Source of the DNA: Candidatus Edwardsbacteria bacterium
GTDB lineage: Bacteria > Edwardsbacteria > AC1 > EtOH8
Direction: 5' to 3'
DNA: 56,000 nt
Assembly: GCA_031082425.1 (NCBI GenBank)
Contig: JAVHLB010000006.1
Coordinates: 1 to 56,000, forward strand
Shown here: positions 36,701 to 44,493 of the stretch, piece after piece
How positions within the stretch are numbered: the stretch's first letter is position 1
How the letters are laid out: each line of letters opens with the position of its first letter
Made by a program: the position numbers and the translations under genes
The notes under the pieces: model-generated
Told to the model about the DNA's origin: nothing
Database searches by the model: none
The model's input: the letters and a program-made list of their open reading frames with translations, nothing else

Positions 36701-37742
36701 CGCCGATCTGATGGAACATCTCGTGGGCGAACACGCCCAACTGCGAGTTCTGGGGACAGACGATCAGATTTCTAATGGTAACCCCGTCCTTGGCAACGCT
36801 CACCCCTAGAGACATGGACCAGATATCCTTGGTGTCGCTCGATTCCTCCTGTCCCGGGCCGGGGTGGATCAGGATCAGCCCGTCCGGCGCGAGATCATTG
36901 TTCTGGTCGTAATCGATAAAGGGATCGGCGCCGGTCAGGGCGGCATTGTAATAGGTTGAAGTGGGTGCGTCGCCGCTGACGGCGCTGGCCCTGGCCACTC
37001 CGGTGGCGATAACCGGCGAAACGCCGCCGTAAAACCAGTCTCTCCTATAGCTGCAGTCAAAATAGAAATTACTCATAGAACCAACTATGGAAGAATCTGG
37101 CACATATGGAGAAATGGAATCTCCGGCGACCAGAAAGTTGAACCAGTTGGTAGTGGCCAATGCGTGGTTGTTGGCGGCACTGTGGTCATAGGGGAAGGGA
37201 CTGTAGGGGTTCTGGCCGGCCTTTTCGGTGGCGGCGTACCAAGCAAAGCTGCTGTCCGAAAAGTCTCCCAGCACCACATTCATATAATTTCTCCCGAGAT
37301 TAAGCTTGGTGGGGTTGTCCTCGGTTCCGCTCGGACCGTATAGAAAGTCTGTGGACATTTTATGTCGCGTTTCCGTAGACCAATTGATTACCCGGTTGGC
37401 GTTCTTGGGCAGTGCTGCCACGGCATCGGAGCTGGGCCGTAAATGCCGGACAAAGGGACACTCGCTCTTGCCGACTATCAGATCGGTGGCCACCAGCAGG
37501 CCATTTTCCTGCTTGGCATAGGTCCACCAGCCGTCCTTATTCTGAATTATTGAATACCCATCGGCATCTTCGGCAAAATGAAAATGCTCATCGCCCTTTA
37601 AAACAGCCTGGATCTTACCGCCGTCTGGCTGGGTAATAGCTCTCGGCCGGGGATTGGCCGGAATGGCAAAGCTGGTTCCGGTCATGGCCGCGATCATGAT
37701 GACCGCTAACACCAAAGCCAGAAATCTGAACCTTGACTGCAT
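33732..37742 (-). CDS. M6-family (immune inhibitor A-like) metalloprotease with sorting domain
   Basis: A 1336-residue secreted protease with a signal peptide (FLALVLAVIMIAAMTG). An M6 prodomain-like segment (HFHFAEDADGYSI) lies near residue 55. The zinc motif is HEMFHQIGGPD (His 339, Glu 340, His 343, distal Asp), the extended HExxHxxGxxD form of M6 peptidases, followed by WSLMDNGSYN. Downstream is a long beta-rich region, a propeller-like or lectin-like part, a fibronectin III domain (PPDSVKVTDTG), the shared module (AVELTEF...INWQTASEMDNYKWELERS) and a sorting domain ending KKMMVLR. AAAGGAG precedes the ATG. It is a single-gene unit with a sigma-54-type promoter and terminator. Expected to cleave extracellular proteins. 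Confidence 0.91.
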   Translation of the reverse strand: MQSRFRFLALVLAVIMIAAMTGTSFAIPANPRPRAITQPDGGKIQAVLKGDEHFHFAEDADGYSIIQNKDGWWTYAKQENGLLVATDLIVGKSECPFVRHLRPSSDAVAALPKNANRVINWSTETRHKMSTDFLYGPSGTEDNPTKLNLGRNYMNVVLGDFSDSSFAWYAATEKAGQNPYSPFPYDHSAANNHALATTNWFNFLVAGDSISPYVPDSSIVGSMSNFYFDCSYRRDWFYGGVSPVIATGVARASAVSGDAPTSTYYNAALTGADPFIDYDQNNDLAPDGLILIHPGPGQEESSDTKDIWSMSLGVSVAKDGVTIRNLIVCPQNSQLGVFAHEMFHQIGGPDLYDYGYSGTPWGEWSLMDNGSYNGSKGGDKPAFPGGHLAYDLDGELTNGINGWMSAGAVGNSDSISSLYRGDGQYTIAPLDSAGEARRGNITNGIRLWRIRNNAFRDSGQVFFVELRSQTNPYEVGTTESGLIITHIDTRMGGGSRFNDGPPTVQHYYSWVEQPGFNPNINYLANDSNFPRNPSNACYSANDFSAGGYTENAIDSLSTPHCLSNGANAAALAANGPWIYDISAEGPTMTFRVARTGMIATTPQVGYVSVVVKDPIVLNTANNNNAMLDPWETDTLKVTFRNTGTAITAGARCSLYVVTGGAYVESITGGFQTVGSGALATNAEAQSGPFVVKIKKDVPKFTDIVFGAVFRSTTPAYNTTSSFGLRVSGLKVVKTYDFTNIRVGGTTWGYRIQPSSVAVLADTVFISNANLDNAVMQTRLYAIKKNTTNNPLVGGVGGDTIRSLNNHGSYQNDGHYGGGIDIDNAKNLWISLQDSVIQTNRATTHVSGFMAPNCSWSGTNGSDYLKRIRGIAFGPSVIDTFGPDPMAGDSLWAYWQYYTVWSESVMVYSKPASGTAVKRLGLSWDEPACNNENTENGKFEFWNGRALEYDGSNIWTSAIYYNLLFRRNPLTGERYEAMPGPSSYGAYGTYGMGIEATNAAGVPYAPVGSAAFVRGAAGTRFYLYCASMDEGKIYKVDMTDFVLPTPPDSVKVTDTGADNVLTWWKANDGAQKVAQYIIYRQAPGSTTPPTSANELVRVQNVYGGPATHTYTDVGAGAKIAYVYTIKTVNYYGEGTWGASVSAPLIPGAVELTEFACVLSGGNAVTINWQTASEMDNYKWELERSADNENFTNVWSIDVDGTNPYGDKYSYTDQVPSVGVYYYRLVDISKSGEKTYHGPISVVVGSVYAMAQNYPNPIGNRPTTIKYSLKNPGQTSLKIYNLLGEEVKTLVNAKQDANFYTVHWDGRDNKGQTVSNGVYFYKLNSGEFNATKKMMVLR

Positions 37743-37806
37743 CTTTGTGCTCCTTTAAAATTGATATTTGTTTAAAGTTTTCTTAAGATTATTGCTATTA
37801 TTTATA

Positions 37807-37822
37807 TGCATATATTATGCCA
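37807..37822 (-). promoter_or_regulatory. Sigma-54 (-24/-12) promoter of the M6 peptidase gene
   Basis: The minus strand reads TGGCATAATATATGCA, with GG and GC 10 bases apart. The -12 GC is 66 bases from the ATG. Confidence 0.73.
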
Positions 37823-38021
37823 TATTTATAATGATGTTAAAAAAACTTTATTGTATTGCAATACAAACTATTACGACAGGAAATCTTATTTTTATTTTCA
37901 ACATTAAATTATCCCAATAGGCAAATTTTACACATAGACATGCAATAGCACATAACTCATTAATTATAATATTGTTAAACGATACGCATAAATTACACTA
38001 AAAATTGTGAATTCATACGAT
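37823..38021 (-). promoter_or_regulatory. AT-rich upstream region of the M6 gene with palindrome and candidate activator site
   Basis: No gene. It contains the perfect 16-base palindrome TTGTATTGCAATACAA (37851-37866), about 55-70 bases upstream of the predicted transcription start. It also holds ACATAACTCATTAATTAT at 37950-37967, 128 bases from the -24 box, matching the site at the first subtilisin gene. I saw no convincing terminator for the large operon that ends at 38022. Confidence 0.5.
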
Positions 38022-40154
38022 TTACGGTCCATTTTTTAAATATTCCCTCAAACTAATTGCAGCTTCAGAGTTTTTATCCAATGATTCACCTATTCTCCAA
38101 TAATAAAAGGCCTTTTGCCGGTTCCCGCTTTTCATTTCTATTATTCCCAAGCGGTTATATGGCCAAGCATCGCTGGGAGTGACCTTGGTGGCAATGGTAT
38201 AAAGACGCACCGCCTCCTTGGTGTCCCCTCTGGCCTCCATCACATAACCCCAGTTGCAGTAGGTCAGCCCCAAGTTGACGTCGTATTTGACCGCCTTCTT
38301 GTAGGCGGCAATGGCTTGGTCTATCTTCCCCTGCCGCAGGTAAACGTTTCCCAGGTTGTTGTATATCATCGCATTGTAGGGATCCTTTTCCAGGACCAGC
38401 TTGAACTCGCGCTCAGCCGTCTGGACATCGTTATGGTAAAAGAAAAAGTTGCCGGCCAGGGTATGTGGCATCAGAGACATCGGTTCCTCATCCAGCTTCC
38501 TGGTCAATTCGCCCAAAAAGACCCTGGGCTGTGAATCAAAATCGGGCGTTGCCGGATTTACGAACCGGTATTGATATTTTTCTATTACCCCGGCATACTT
38601 TGGAGTTCGGCGGACATAGATCATGCAGGCGTCATCCCAGAACACCAGGGCCCACTGGCCGCTGTCGGTAATCAGCCGGTTCAACCGGTCGAAGGTCCCG
38701 GTCTGGCTGGTCTTGCCATAGGCCAGTATTATCCAGTCTATGCCGTATTTATGAATCAGCTCCAAATTGCCCTGGTATATAAGATGGTGGTCCTGTATGA
38801 TGCTGGTTCCAAAATACGGGCCGATTCGGCCGTCCACAAAGACCGGGATCTGCTTCCAAAGCAAATATCCGCCGATATCGAAATCGTTGAATAGCTTGCC
38901 GCCGTCCATATTTGCCCGCAGAAAATCCACCCCCTTATCGGTGTAGATGCGGGGCTTCCACCCCAGTCCAAACCGTTGCCATAAATGTTTCCCGGTCCGC
39001 TGATACAGGGCCGCCCCTATTAATACTGCCACAATCAACCCTATAAAAGCGACATTCCCATATTTTTTGCATTTTGCATTTTGAATTTTGAAATTTAGCA
39101 ATATTGTGTCCCAAGCCCCCTGCCAGTGCCAGCCCACCCCTATCAGGGTGATAAAGACCTGCAGCCATAGAAAGCGGACATAACCGATGGCCCAGTAGGT
39201 GAATAATATCCAAAGAACGATAAACGAGAATTTCAGTCTTTTCCAGCCCAGTAATACCCCGATGAACGAAAACACGATCCATATCAACCCGTATATGACC
39301 AATGGCTCCCGGGAGAAGCCAGGGGACAGCAGCGGCTGGTATTCCAGGATTGTGGCGGTTATTTGAGTGTCTGCCTTTTGCAGCTCCGGCCGGAAGTAAT
39401 AGCTCAACGTCATCCAGATATTGCCAAACCCGTAGGGGTTCAGGCCGGTGACGGCAAAGGCAGAGGCAAAGGAAAAACCCGGTTTTTTGATAAGACCCCA
39501 AGCTTTCTTTCGGAAGGCGAAGATGATTTCATCAAAAAGATACAATCCGATGATGAAGAGCCCGAACATATAGGTCATGTGGACATTGGCCCACAGGATC
39601 ATCAGCCCTAGCAAGCCCGACAGGAACAGCGAGTACTTTATCCTGCCGGCCCGGTTGAGCTCCAGCCAGAAAATGAGCAGCACCAGGAAGAAGAACGAAA
39701 ATATCTGGATCCGTTCGCCAAAACCGTAGCTGGATGCCAGCAGGGCCAGGATCGCCGTTATAAAAGCAATATGGGGCGAGACCCCTTTCAGCTTCATGGT
39801 GTACAGCGCCAACCCGAAAGCCGCTGCCAGCAGAAACGCCTTGCAAAGGATTATCCCGTTGATGCCCCACAGCGTAAACAATCCGAAGAAGACCAGGCTG
39901 GAGAACCATTCGTGCATCTGCCAGGGCTGGCCATAGGCGGTGTGGCTCCACAGGTCAACGGTGGGCGCCTGGCCGGTATGGACCACATACCGCCCGGTGG
40001 CCAGCATGATGTACAGGTCGGGATCCGAGGCCGGGTAGATGGCGGCGGCCAGGACCAGACCGATGACAACGGCAAATACCATCATCCATTGCCAGTTGCA
40101 ACTTGCTTCAGGAGATTCTATTCCCGTTTTATTTTTCATCGTTTTTAAACACAT
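38022..40154 (-). CDS. GT-C-like polytopic membrane protein with C-terminal TPR domain (paralogue)
   Basis: A 710-residue paralogue of 31261-33351, alignable along its whole length. It has the same first loop (SDPDLYIMLATGRYV, LWSHTAYGQPW.MHEW), about ten membrane segments to residue ~385, the LFNDFDIGGYLLW...PVFVDGR soluble part, and TPRs from ~560 (YNNLGNVYLRQGK, TYCNWGYVMEARGD). The start overlaps the preceding gene by 26 bases; Met6 at 40139 is an alternative, and neither has a clear ribosome-binding site. It is the last gene of the large operon. A short AT-rich heptamer repeat encodes part of a loop (KIQNAKCKK). Probably a lipid-linked sugar transferase or glycan assembly protein; substrate unknown. 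Confidence 0.75.
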   Translation of the reverse strand: MCLKTMKNKTGIESPEASCNWQWMMVFAVVIGLVLAAAIYPASDPDLYIMLATGRYVVHTGQAPTVDLWSHTAYGQPWQMHEWFSSLVFFGLFTLWGINGIILCKAFLLAAAFGLALYTMKLKGVSPHIAFITAILALLASSYGFGERIQIFSFFFLVLLIFWLELNRAGRIKYSLFLSGLLGLMILWANVHMTYMFGLFIIGLYLFDEIIFAFRKKAWGLIKKPGFSFASAFAVTGLNPYGFGNIWMTLSYYFRPELQKADTQITATILEYQPLLSPGFSREPLVIYGLIWIVFSFIGVLLGWKRLKFSFIVLWILFTYWAIGYVRFLWLQVFITLIGVGWHWQGAWDTILLNFKIQNAKCKKYGNVAFIGLIVAVLIGAALYQRTGKHLWQRFGLGWKPRIYTDKGVDFLRANMDGGKLFNDFDIGGYLLWKQIPVFVDGRIGPYFGTSIIQDHHLIYQGNLELIHKYGIDWIILAYGKTSQTGTFDRLNRLITDSGQWALVFWDDACMIYVRRTPKYAGVIEKYQYRFVNPATPDFDSQPRVFLGELTRKLDEEPMSLMPHTLAGNFFFYHNDVQTAEREFKLVLEKDPYNAMIYNNLGNVYLRQGKIDQAIAAYKKAVKYDVNLGLTYCNWGYVMEARGDTKEAVRLYTIATKVTPSDAWPYNRLGIIEMKSGNRQKAFYYWRIGESLDKNSEAAISLREYLKNGP
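39064..39098 (-). repeat. Heptanucleotide tandem repeat inside the GT-C/TPR gene
   Basis: Units ATTTTGC, ATTTTGA, ATTTTGA with degenerate flanking units (CAAAATN on the coding strand). It encodes a lysine-rich loop before a membrane segment. Confidence 0.65.
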
Positions 40155-41154
40155 GTGGAGTTGGATATTTTTTTCGATAACTGAAAATATCGGTTTTTTT
40201 AATTACTTGATTTATGAGACAATTAGTATGCCTGACCAGAAGAAACCTTTCGCGCGGATAGCCCCCAATCCTCATTTTGCTCAACTCTGCGGTCTGGCCC
40301 AAATTTACTTTATCAAATTTATTTTCGATGGAAAACCTTATTATTGCCAGTAAAAGATTGTTGTATATGCTGAATTCTTCATTCCATCGATCGTTAAACC
40401 CGCCAAAAAGGAAATACAGGTACCTCCCTTGCGGTACCAAGAAAGCCCAGGCCAAGACGGTGGTATCCATTTCCAGACCTAAAATATAACTTTCAGTGGG
40501 AAATTTAGTAAAAAATTCACGGGGCAAAACAATCGAGTGATATCTTCGGGCAACATCTACATATAAAGAATACGTTTTCTCATCAAGACTGTCGGGTGGG
40601 ATAGTTAAGGATCGCAACTTGCACCCTATCCTTAATGCATCAGTCACCCTGGATTTATAATCTGAACGGATGGCCCCAAGATATTCAGCGAAAGAACCCC
40701 ACCTGACATCAAAATCAACGGTAGGATAATGCCTTCGCCACGACCAGCCATCTATCTCCGGCCCAGGCTCACTAAACCCGCTTATCAACTGGAACCCCCC
40801 GCCAAAACTGCCCATCACTTCAACCACGTCTTCAACCCGTCCAATATCTGAAAACGCCGGATCGGTGCTGAACGGCATTGACAAGGAACAAACGGTTGCC
40901 GGTTGATGAACAGTGATCGGCCCCGCGGTAAAGGGAAGTTCGGAACGGCACACCGGCCCGGCCAGGGGTTTCCTTTCTGGTCTCTTCAGCCAAAAATATT
41001 TTTGTTCCAGGGGGCTGTATAAAAACAGATGTCGGAGAACGGGTGTTTTGTTTAAAATATCATCCGCCCGATATAACATATCCCACTCTTCGGGCAGTTC
41101 ATCCGGACGGTCGAATACCTTTATTTCAGCGTTATTTTTTAACTGCTTTGACAT
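40129..41154 (-). CDS. FemAB/GNAT-like acyltransferase (Acetyltransf_6-like)
   Basis: A 341-residue protein with no signal peptide. The arrangement fits the FemAB/BioF2-like GNAT families, which transfer amino-acid or acyl groups: an N-terminal half, a DYKSRVTDALRIGCKLR segment near residue 175, and a C-terminal VLAWAFLVPQGRYLYFLFGGFND strand-turn near 245 followed by LLLAIIRFSIENKFDKVNLGQT. Similar proteins occur in exosortase/PEP-CTERM and polysaccharide loci. It overlaps the methyltransferase gene before it by 23 bases and the TPR gene after it by 26. Base composition is more AT-rich than in the flanking cargo genes. The substrate is not predictable; a generic GNAT is the main alternative. 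Confidence 0.65.
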   Translation of the reverse strand: MSKQLKNNAEIKVFDRPDELPEEWDMLYRADDILNKTPVLRHLFLYSPLEQKYFWLKRPERKPLAGPVCRSELPFTAGPITVHQPATVCSLSMPFSTDPAFSDIGRVEDVVEVMGSFGGGFQLISGFSEPGPEIDGWSWRRHYPTVDFDVRWGSFAEYLGAIRSDYKSRVTDALRIGCKLRSLTIPPDSLDEKTYSLYVDVARRYHSIVLPREFFTKFPTESYILGLEMDTTVLAWAFLVPQGRYLYFLFGGFNDRWNEEFSIYNNLLLAIIRFSIENKFDKVNLGQTAELSKMRIGGYPRERFLLVRHTNCLINQVIKKTDIFSYRKKYPTPHVFKNDEK

Positions 41155-41932
41155 AGATCATAACCGAATTTGAGATGTGCGGGATCATTGTTATCGGACC
41201 GTCATAACTAAACTGAATTTTATGGAAGCCCGATTTATCCAGCCAATCCTTCAGCCTCATTTGTTTATATCTTTTCAACGGATGATATTTTTCATCCTCC
41301 TCCCGAGGGAGCAAGATTTCTTTTGATTTTATCAGTGCGGATTCTCTGGTTTTTACACCAGGGAAATAACCCCGGGCCAATAAAATGTGCACCGGCCAAA
41401 ACGGTAATTCCCAAAGGCTGTGTTGGCGCAACGTTGTCAGCAACAGCATTCCTCCGGGCTTCATTGCCCTTGATACACTCCGAATATATTCGCGGGGATC
41501 ATCTGCTGTCTGCAGAACGCCGAACAGCAAAATAACATCAAAGATGCCTGGTTTAAAAGGCAAATTAGACACATCTCCTCCGACCAGACCCCAAATTTGC
41601 CGGTTATCGCTATGAGGGTTTATTTTAAGTGCTTTCAGCGAAAAATCAAGACCCACCATATTGCAGCCGGGTTTCGATAACTGGTCAAAGTATAATCCCG
41701 GGCCGCAGCCCAGGTCAGCAATCAGAAGATTTTTCAGGCCGCGGGGATAATGCCGCCTTAAGTTCTGCTTCAGGTATTTTCGCTGGTTATCAACGATATA
41801 GGCATACCACCAACTTGAACGCTGCCAATCGGGGATGTCCATAAGAGCCAGTTGGTCGAATTTCCGGTGCCAGAATTTTTCCGATTTTTCCAAATATTCC
41901 TCCCGTGATTTCAATCTGCCGGGCAATGACAA
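41132..41932 (-). CDS. Class I SAM-dependent methyltransferase
   Basis: A 266-residue protein with the SAM-binding motif LLIADLGCGPGLYFDQL near residues 90-106, an acidic end of strand 2 (GLDFSLKAL), and motif II (FDVILLFGVLQTADDPREYI) near 150, typical of small-molecule methyltransferases. The likely start is TTG at 41932, directly after the TAA of the ATP-grasp gene, with AAGGA about 12 bases upstream. The first in-frame ATG, at codon 31, would remove conserved N-terminal sequence. It overlaps the FemAB-like gene downstream by 23 bases. The acceptor is unknown; it probably modifies an intermediate of the operon's product. Confidence 0.78.
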   Translation of the reverse strand: MSLPGRLKSREEYLEKSEKFWHRKFDQLALMDIPDWQRSSWWYAYIVDNQRKYLKQNLRRHYPRGLKNLLIADLGCGPGLYFDQLSKPGCNMVGLDFSLKALKINPHSDNRQIWGLVGGDVSNLPFKPGIFDVILLFGVLQTADDPREYIRSVSRAMKPGGMLLLTTLRQHSLWELPFWPVHILLARGYFPGVKTRESALIKSKEILLPREEDEKYHPLKRYKQMRLKDWLDKSGFHKIQFSYDGPITMIPHISNSVMIYVKAVKK

Positions 41933-43087
41933 TTAATTTCGTTTGATCCTTTTCAATTTCATATACGCTATATTCTTTATATGCCGAATCTCCGGCTGAC
42001 AGTCCCTGATGTCGAATATTCTGGCGGTATTATCTCTATTCCGCAGCTGGCGCAGAAAAGAATTTCGCCAGGGCATAAGCCGCTCCTTGGCCCATTCGTC
42101 AAAATAGACCCAGTAAAACCCCGGCTTGGCGGTCCTGGGTTCTCGGGGTTGTACGCCCATGGCCAGTTCGGCGGCAGTGACGGCCAGGCTGGCCCCGGCC
42201 ATTTGCGACACCCTCTGCCCCAGTCCGTAGCGGGGATTAAACTCGATGAACTGGAACTCTCCGGTATCCCAGTTACGCATGAACTCGATGTCGCAGATGC
42301 CGGAATAATTTATCTGTCTTAAAAATTTCATCCCGGCGTCGTATAACTCCTGATGATATATGGTTCGGATCACCACCCCGCTGCCGTAGGGTTGGGGATC
42401 GGCCTTGAGTTTTTGAGCCATACATACGGCAAAGGGTATCCCGTTCTTGACCGTCGCTCCGAACAGGAACTGATTATAATCCACCCCGGGGATCACTTTT
42501 TGTATCATTGGTTTGAAACCCAAACCGATTATTCTTTTACAGGCTTGGTTCAGCTCAACGTCATTGTTGGCCACAATGACCTTTTTCCCCAGCGCGTCCC
42601 GAAAGGGCATTGATTTTGGGGAAAATCTGGCTTTGACCACCACCGGAAATCTGATGTTTTTAGCCGGCTCATTATTTTCATCCAATACCGAGCTATGGGG
42701 TACGGCGATCCCCGCCGATACCGCCATCTGTAGCTGGTTCCATTTATCCATCAGAGAGTCAATCTCATCAATCGGGCAAGCCAGCATTTTAAACTGCCTA
42801 GATAGCTCACCTTGATTGTGGGAAACCCACCGGCGGTACCCGTCGCTGGCCCCTATGATCACTTTCTCCCCATCAAGTTCGCTGGCTACTTTAAATAGCC
42901 CGGCCATAAGTGCATCTGGAGAGTCCTGGGGCAATGGAAGAATGATTCCCGTTACACCCCTGGCATTGATTGCAATGTCGTTCTTGGAATACCCCACTAC
43001 CACTACGCCATAACCTGCATCGCGCAGTTCGCGGGCCATTTCTAATCCCAAAAAGTTACCCCCGAGTATGAATACGGTCGGTTTCAT
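41933..43087 (-). CDS. ATP-grasp family carboxylate-amine ligase
   Basis: A 384-residue protein. It opens with a Rossmann-like preATP-grasp domain (FILGGNFLGLEMARELRDAGYGVVVVG), then LMDKWNQLQMAVSAGIAVPHS, the ATP-binding lysine strand FPVVVKARFS near 150, a glycine-rich loop region, and the metal-binding IEFNPRYGLG near 290. This pattern fits D-aspartate ligase-like and carbamoyl-phosphate-synthetase-like ATP-grasp enzymes, which join a carboxylate to an amine or thiol using ATP. The gene lies 40 bases after a radical SAM gene and is directly adjacent to the methyltransferase gene. With the PLP decarboxylase and FemAB-like protein it suggests formation of an amide-linked amino acid or amine group. 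The substrate is inferred only in outline. Confidence 0.8.
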   Translation of the reverse strand: MKPTVFILGGNFLGLEMARELRDAGYGVVVVGYSKNDIAINARGVTGIILPLPQDSPDALMAGLFKVASELDGEKVIIGASDGYRRWVSHNQGELSRQFKMLACPIDEIDSLMDKWNQLQMAVSAGIAVPHSSVLDENNEPAKNIRFPVVVKARFSPKSMPFRDALGKKVIVANNDVELNQACKRIIGLGFKPMIQKVIPGVDYNQFLFGATVKNGIPFAVCMAQKLKADPQPYGSGVVIRTIYHQELYDAGMKFLRQINYSGICDIEFMRNWDTGEFQFIEFNPRYGLGQRVSQMAGASLAVTAAELAMGVQPREPRTAKPGFYWVYFDEWAKERLMPWRNSFLRQLRNRDNTARIFDIRDCQPEIRHIKNIAYMKLKRIKRN

Positions 43088-43127
43088 AATAATTTTTTGT
43101 TAACAACTCATTTCAATTATAAGAATA

Positions 43128-44489
43128 CTATGTCCGATAATTAGCTGTCCCCTTTAGCCGATACAATATTCCAGCAATGAATCTAATTAATAACCGCTTA
43201 ATTGAATATTTTTGCATTAGTTTAACTTTTTCCCAGAAAGGCAAAGCTGTCATAACCAACCAATAAAATTTCTTATAATATTCATCAAGCGACAGCCGGG
43301 TTGGAAGTACGGTATGAACTATATCCCAATAGTCCCAGTTGTTGGTTATAAGAACATGCCTATTATTTTCCCATATTGAAGATCCCGGGAATGGTGTTAA
43401 TATCTGGAAATCGGCCTGCCATAACTTTTGTTGTTGCACGTACTGTTTTAGTTTACTGAAATCTTCAGCAGTATAATCTTGATCCACGATAAATGTCGCA
43501 ATAATCATTATACCAAGGTCTTGAAGTATCCTTGTCGCCTTTTGTTGTGTATTTAGATCTGCCTGCTTATTGTATTTCCTTAAGGACTCTTCAGCATACG
43601 ACTCGTAACCTACAATCACAGCTTCCAGACCTATCTCCTTCCAGGCTTTAAACAGATCTGGGTTATTGACCACCGAATCGGTTCTGGACCAGAGATAATA
43701 TTTTTTTTTGATGCCTTCCTGCTTGATCAACCTTGCCAATTCCATCATTCTCATAGGGTCTATCATACTTTCATCGTCGGTGAAGTAGATCGCTTTAGCC
43801 TTTATTCCCTTCAATTCTCTAACGATATTCCTTATGTCCCGAGTTAAATATCTGCCGTCAGTGATCCCCCATAAAGCGCAAAAACTGCACCGGAAAGGGC
43901 ATCCTACCGAGCTGCGTACAATTGCACAATCTTCATGCCAATCATAATGATATTTACCCTTGTATTTTTCGACCAGATCGCGGCGGGGAAAAGGCAGGTC
44001 ATCCAAGTCTGGGTGAACCCTTGGTTTGTTGAAGACCCTCTTCCCATCTTTAAGATATCCAATTCCATCGATATTCTCGAATTCCCACTCAACTTTTATC
44101 AAATCCCTGATTGCACTGCATCCTTCACCCATTACTATCAGATTGATATACGGCGTATCGAAATCTTCCGGCCGGACAGTGGCATGGTGTCCACCCACCA
44201 GTACTAATGTGTTGGGCAACATTTCTTTGATTTTTTTGGACAATCTGTTTATTTGATTTACATGTATGGCAAATCCTGTGAATCCTACAATTGCGGGTTT
44301 TTCCTTTACTAAAAACTTTTCCAGCCTCCTTTCCAACCGCATATCGATAATCCTGATGTCATACCCTTCCATTGCGGCTGCGATATATTCCAATGCAATG
44401 GGTTCCAGCATCAGTATGTCCGGGCGCACTTGGCTACGATCACCGGATGGAGGATAAATTAAGAATACTTTATTGTTATTAAATTTCAT
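43128..44489 (-). CDS. Cobalamin-binding-type radical SAM protein
   Basis: A 453-residue protein. The N-terminal half resembles a B12-binding domain (VFLIYPPSGD, LEPIALEYIAAAM, IVGFTGFAIHV, LVGGHHATVRPEDFD, IVMGEGCSAI). The radical SAM domain starts near 180 with SSVGCPFRCSFCALW (CxxxCxxC, the iron-sulfur cluster ligands). YFTDDESMID follows. Such enzymes often methylate or rearrange unreactive carbon positions. It is a tandem paralogue of the adjacent 44494-45828 gene (4-base gap) with colinear motifs. Its DNA is markedly more AT-rich than the genes on the right. The substrate cannot be read from the sequence. Confidence 0.87.
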   Translation of the reverse strand: MKFNNNKVFLIYPPSGDRSQVRPDILMLEPIALEYIAAAMEGYDIRIIDMRLERRLEKFLVKEKPAIVGFTGFAIHVNQINRLSKKIKEMLPNTLVLVGGHHATVRPEDFDTPYINLIVMGEGCSAIRDLIKVEWEFENIDGIGYLKDGKRVFNKPRVHPDLDDLPFPRRDLVEKYKGKYHYDWHEDCAIVRSSVGCPFRCSFCALWGITDGRYLTRDIRNIVRELKGIKAKAIYFTDDESMIDPMRMMELARLIKQEGIKKKYYLWSRTDSVVNNPDLFKAWKEIGLEAVIVGYESYAEESLRKYNKQADLNTQQKATRILQDLGIMIIATFIVDQDYTAEDFSKLKQYVQQQKLWQADFQILTPFPGSSIWENNRHVLITNNWDYWDIVHTVLPTRLSLDEYYKKFYWLVMTALPFWEKVKLMQKYSIKRLLIRFIAGILYRLKGTANYRT

Positions 44490-44493
44490 TGTT

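Noticed and set aside
37985..38021. Terminator of the large operon
   Set aside because: Only weak AT-rich pairings without a GC stem; no convincing hairpin.
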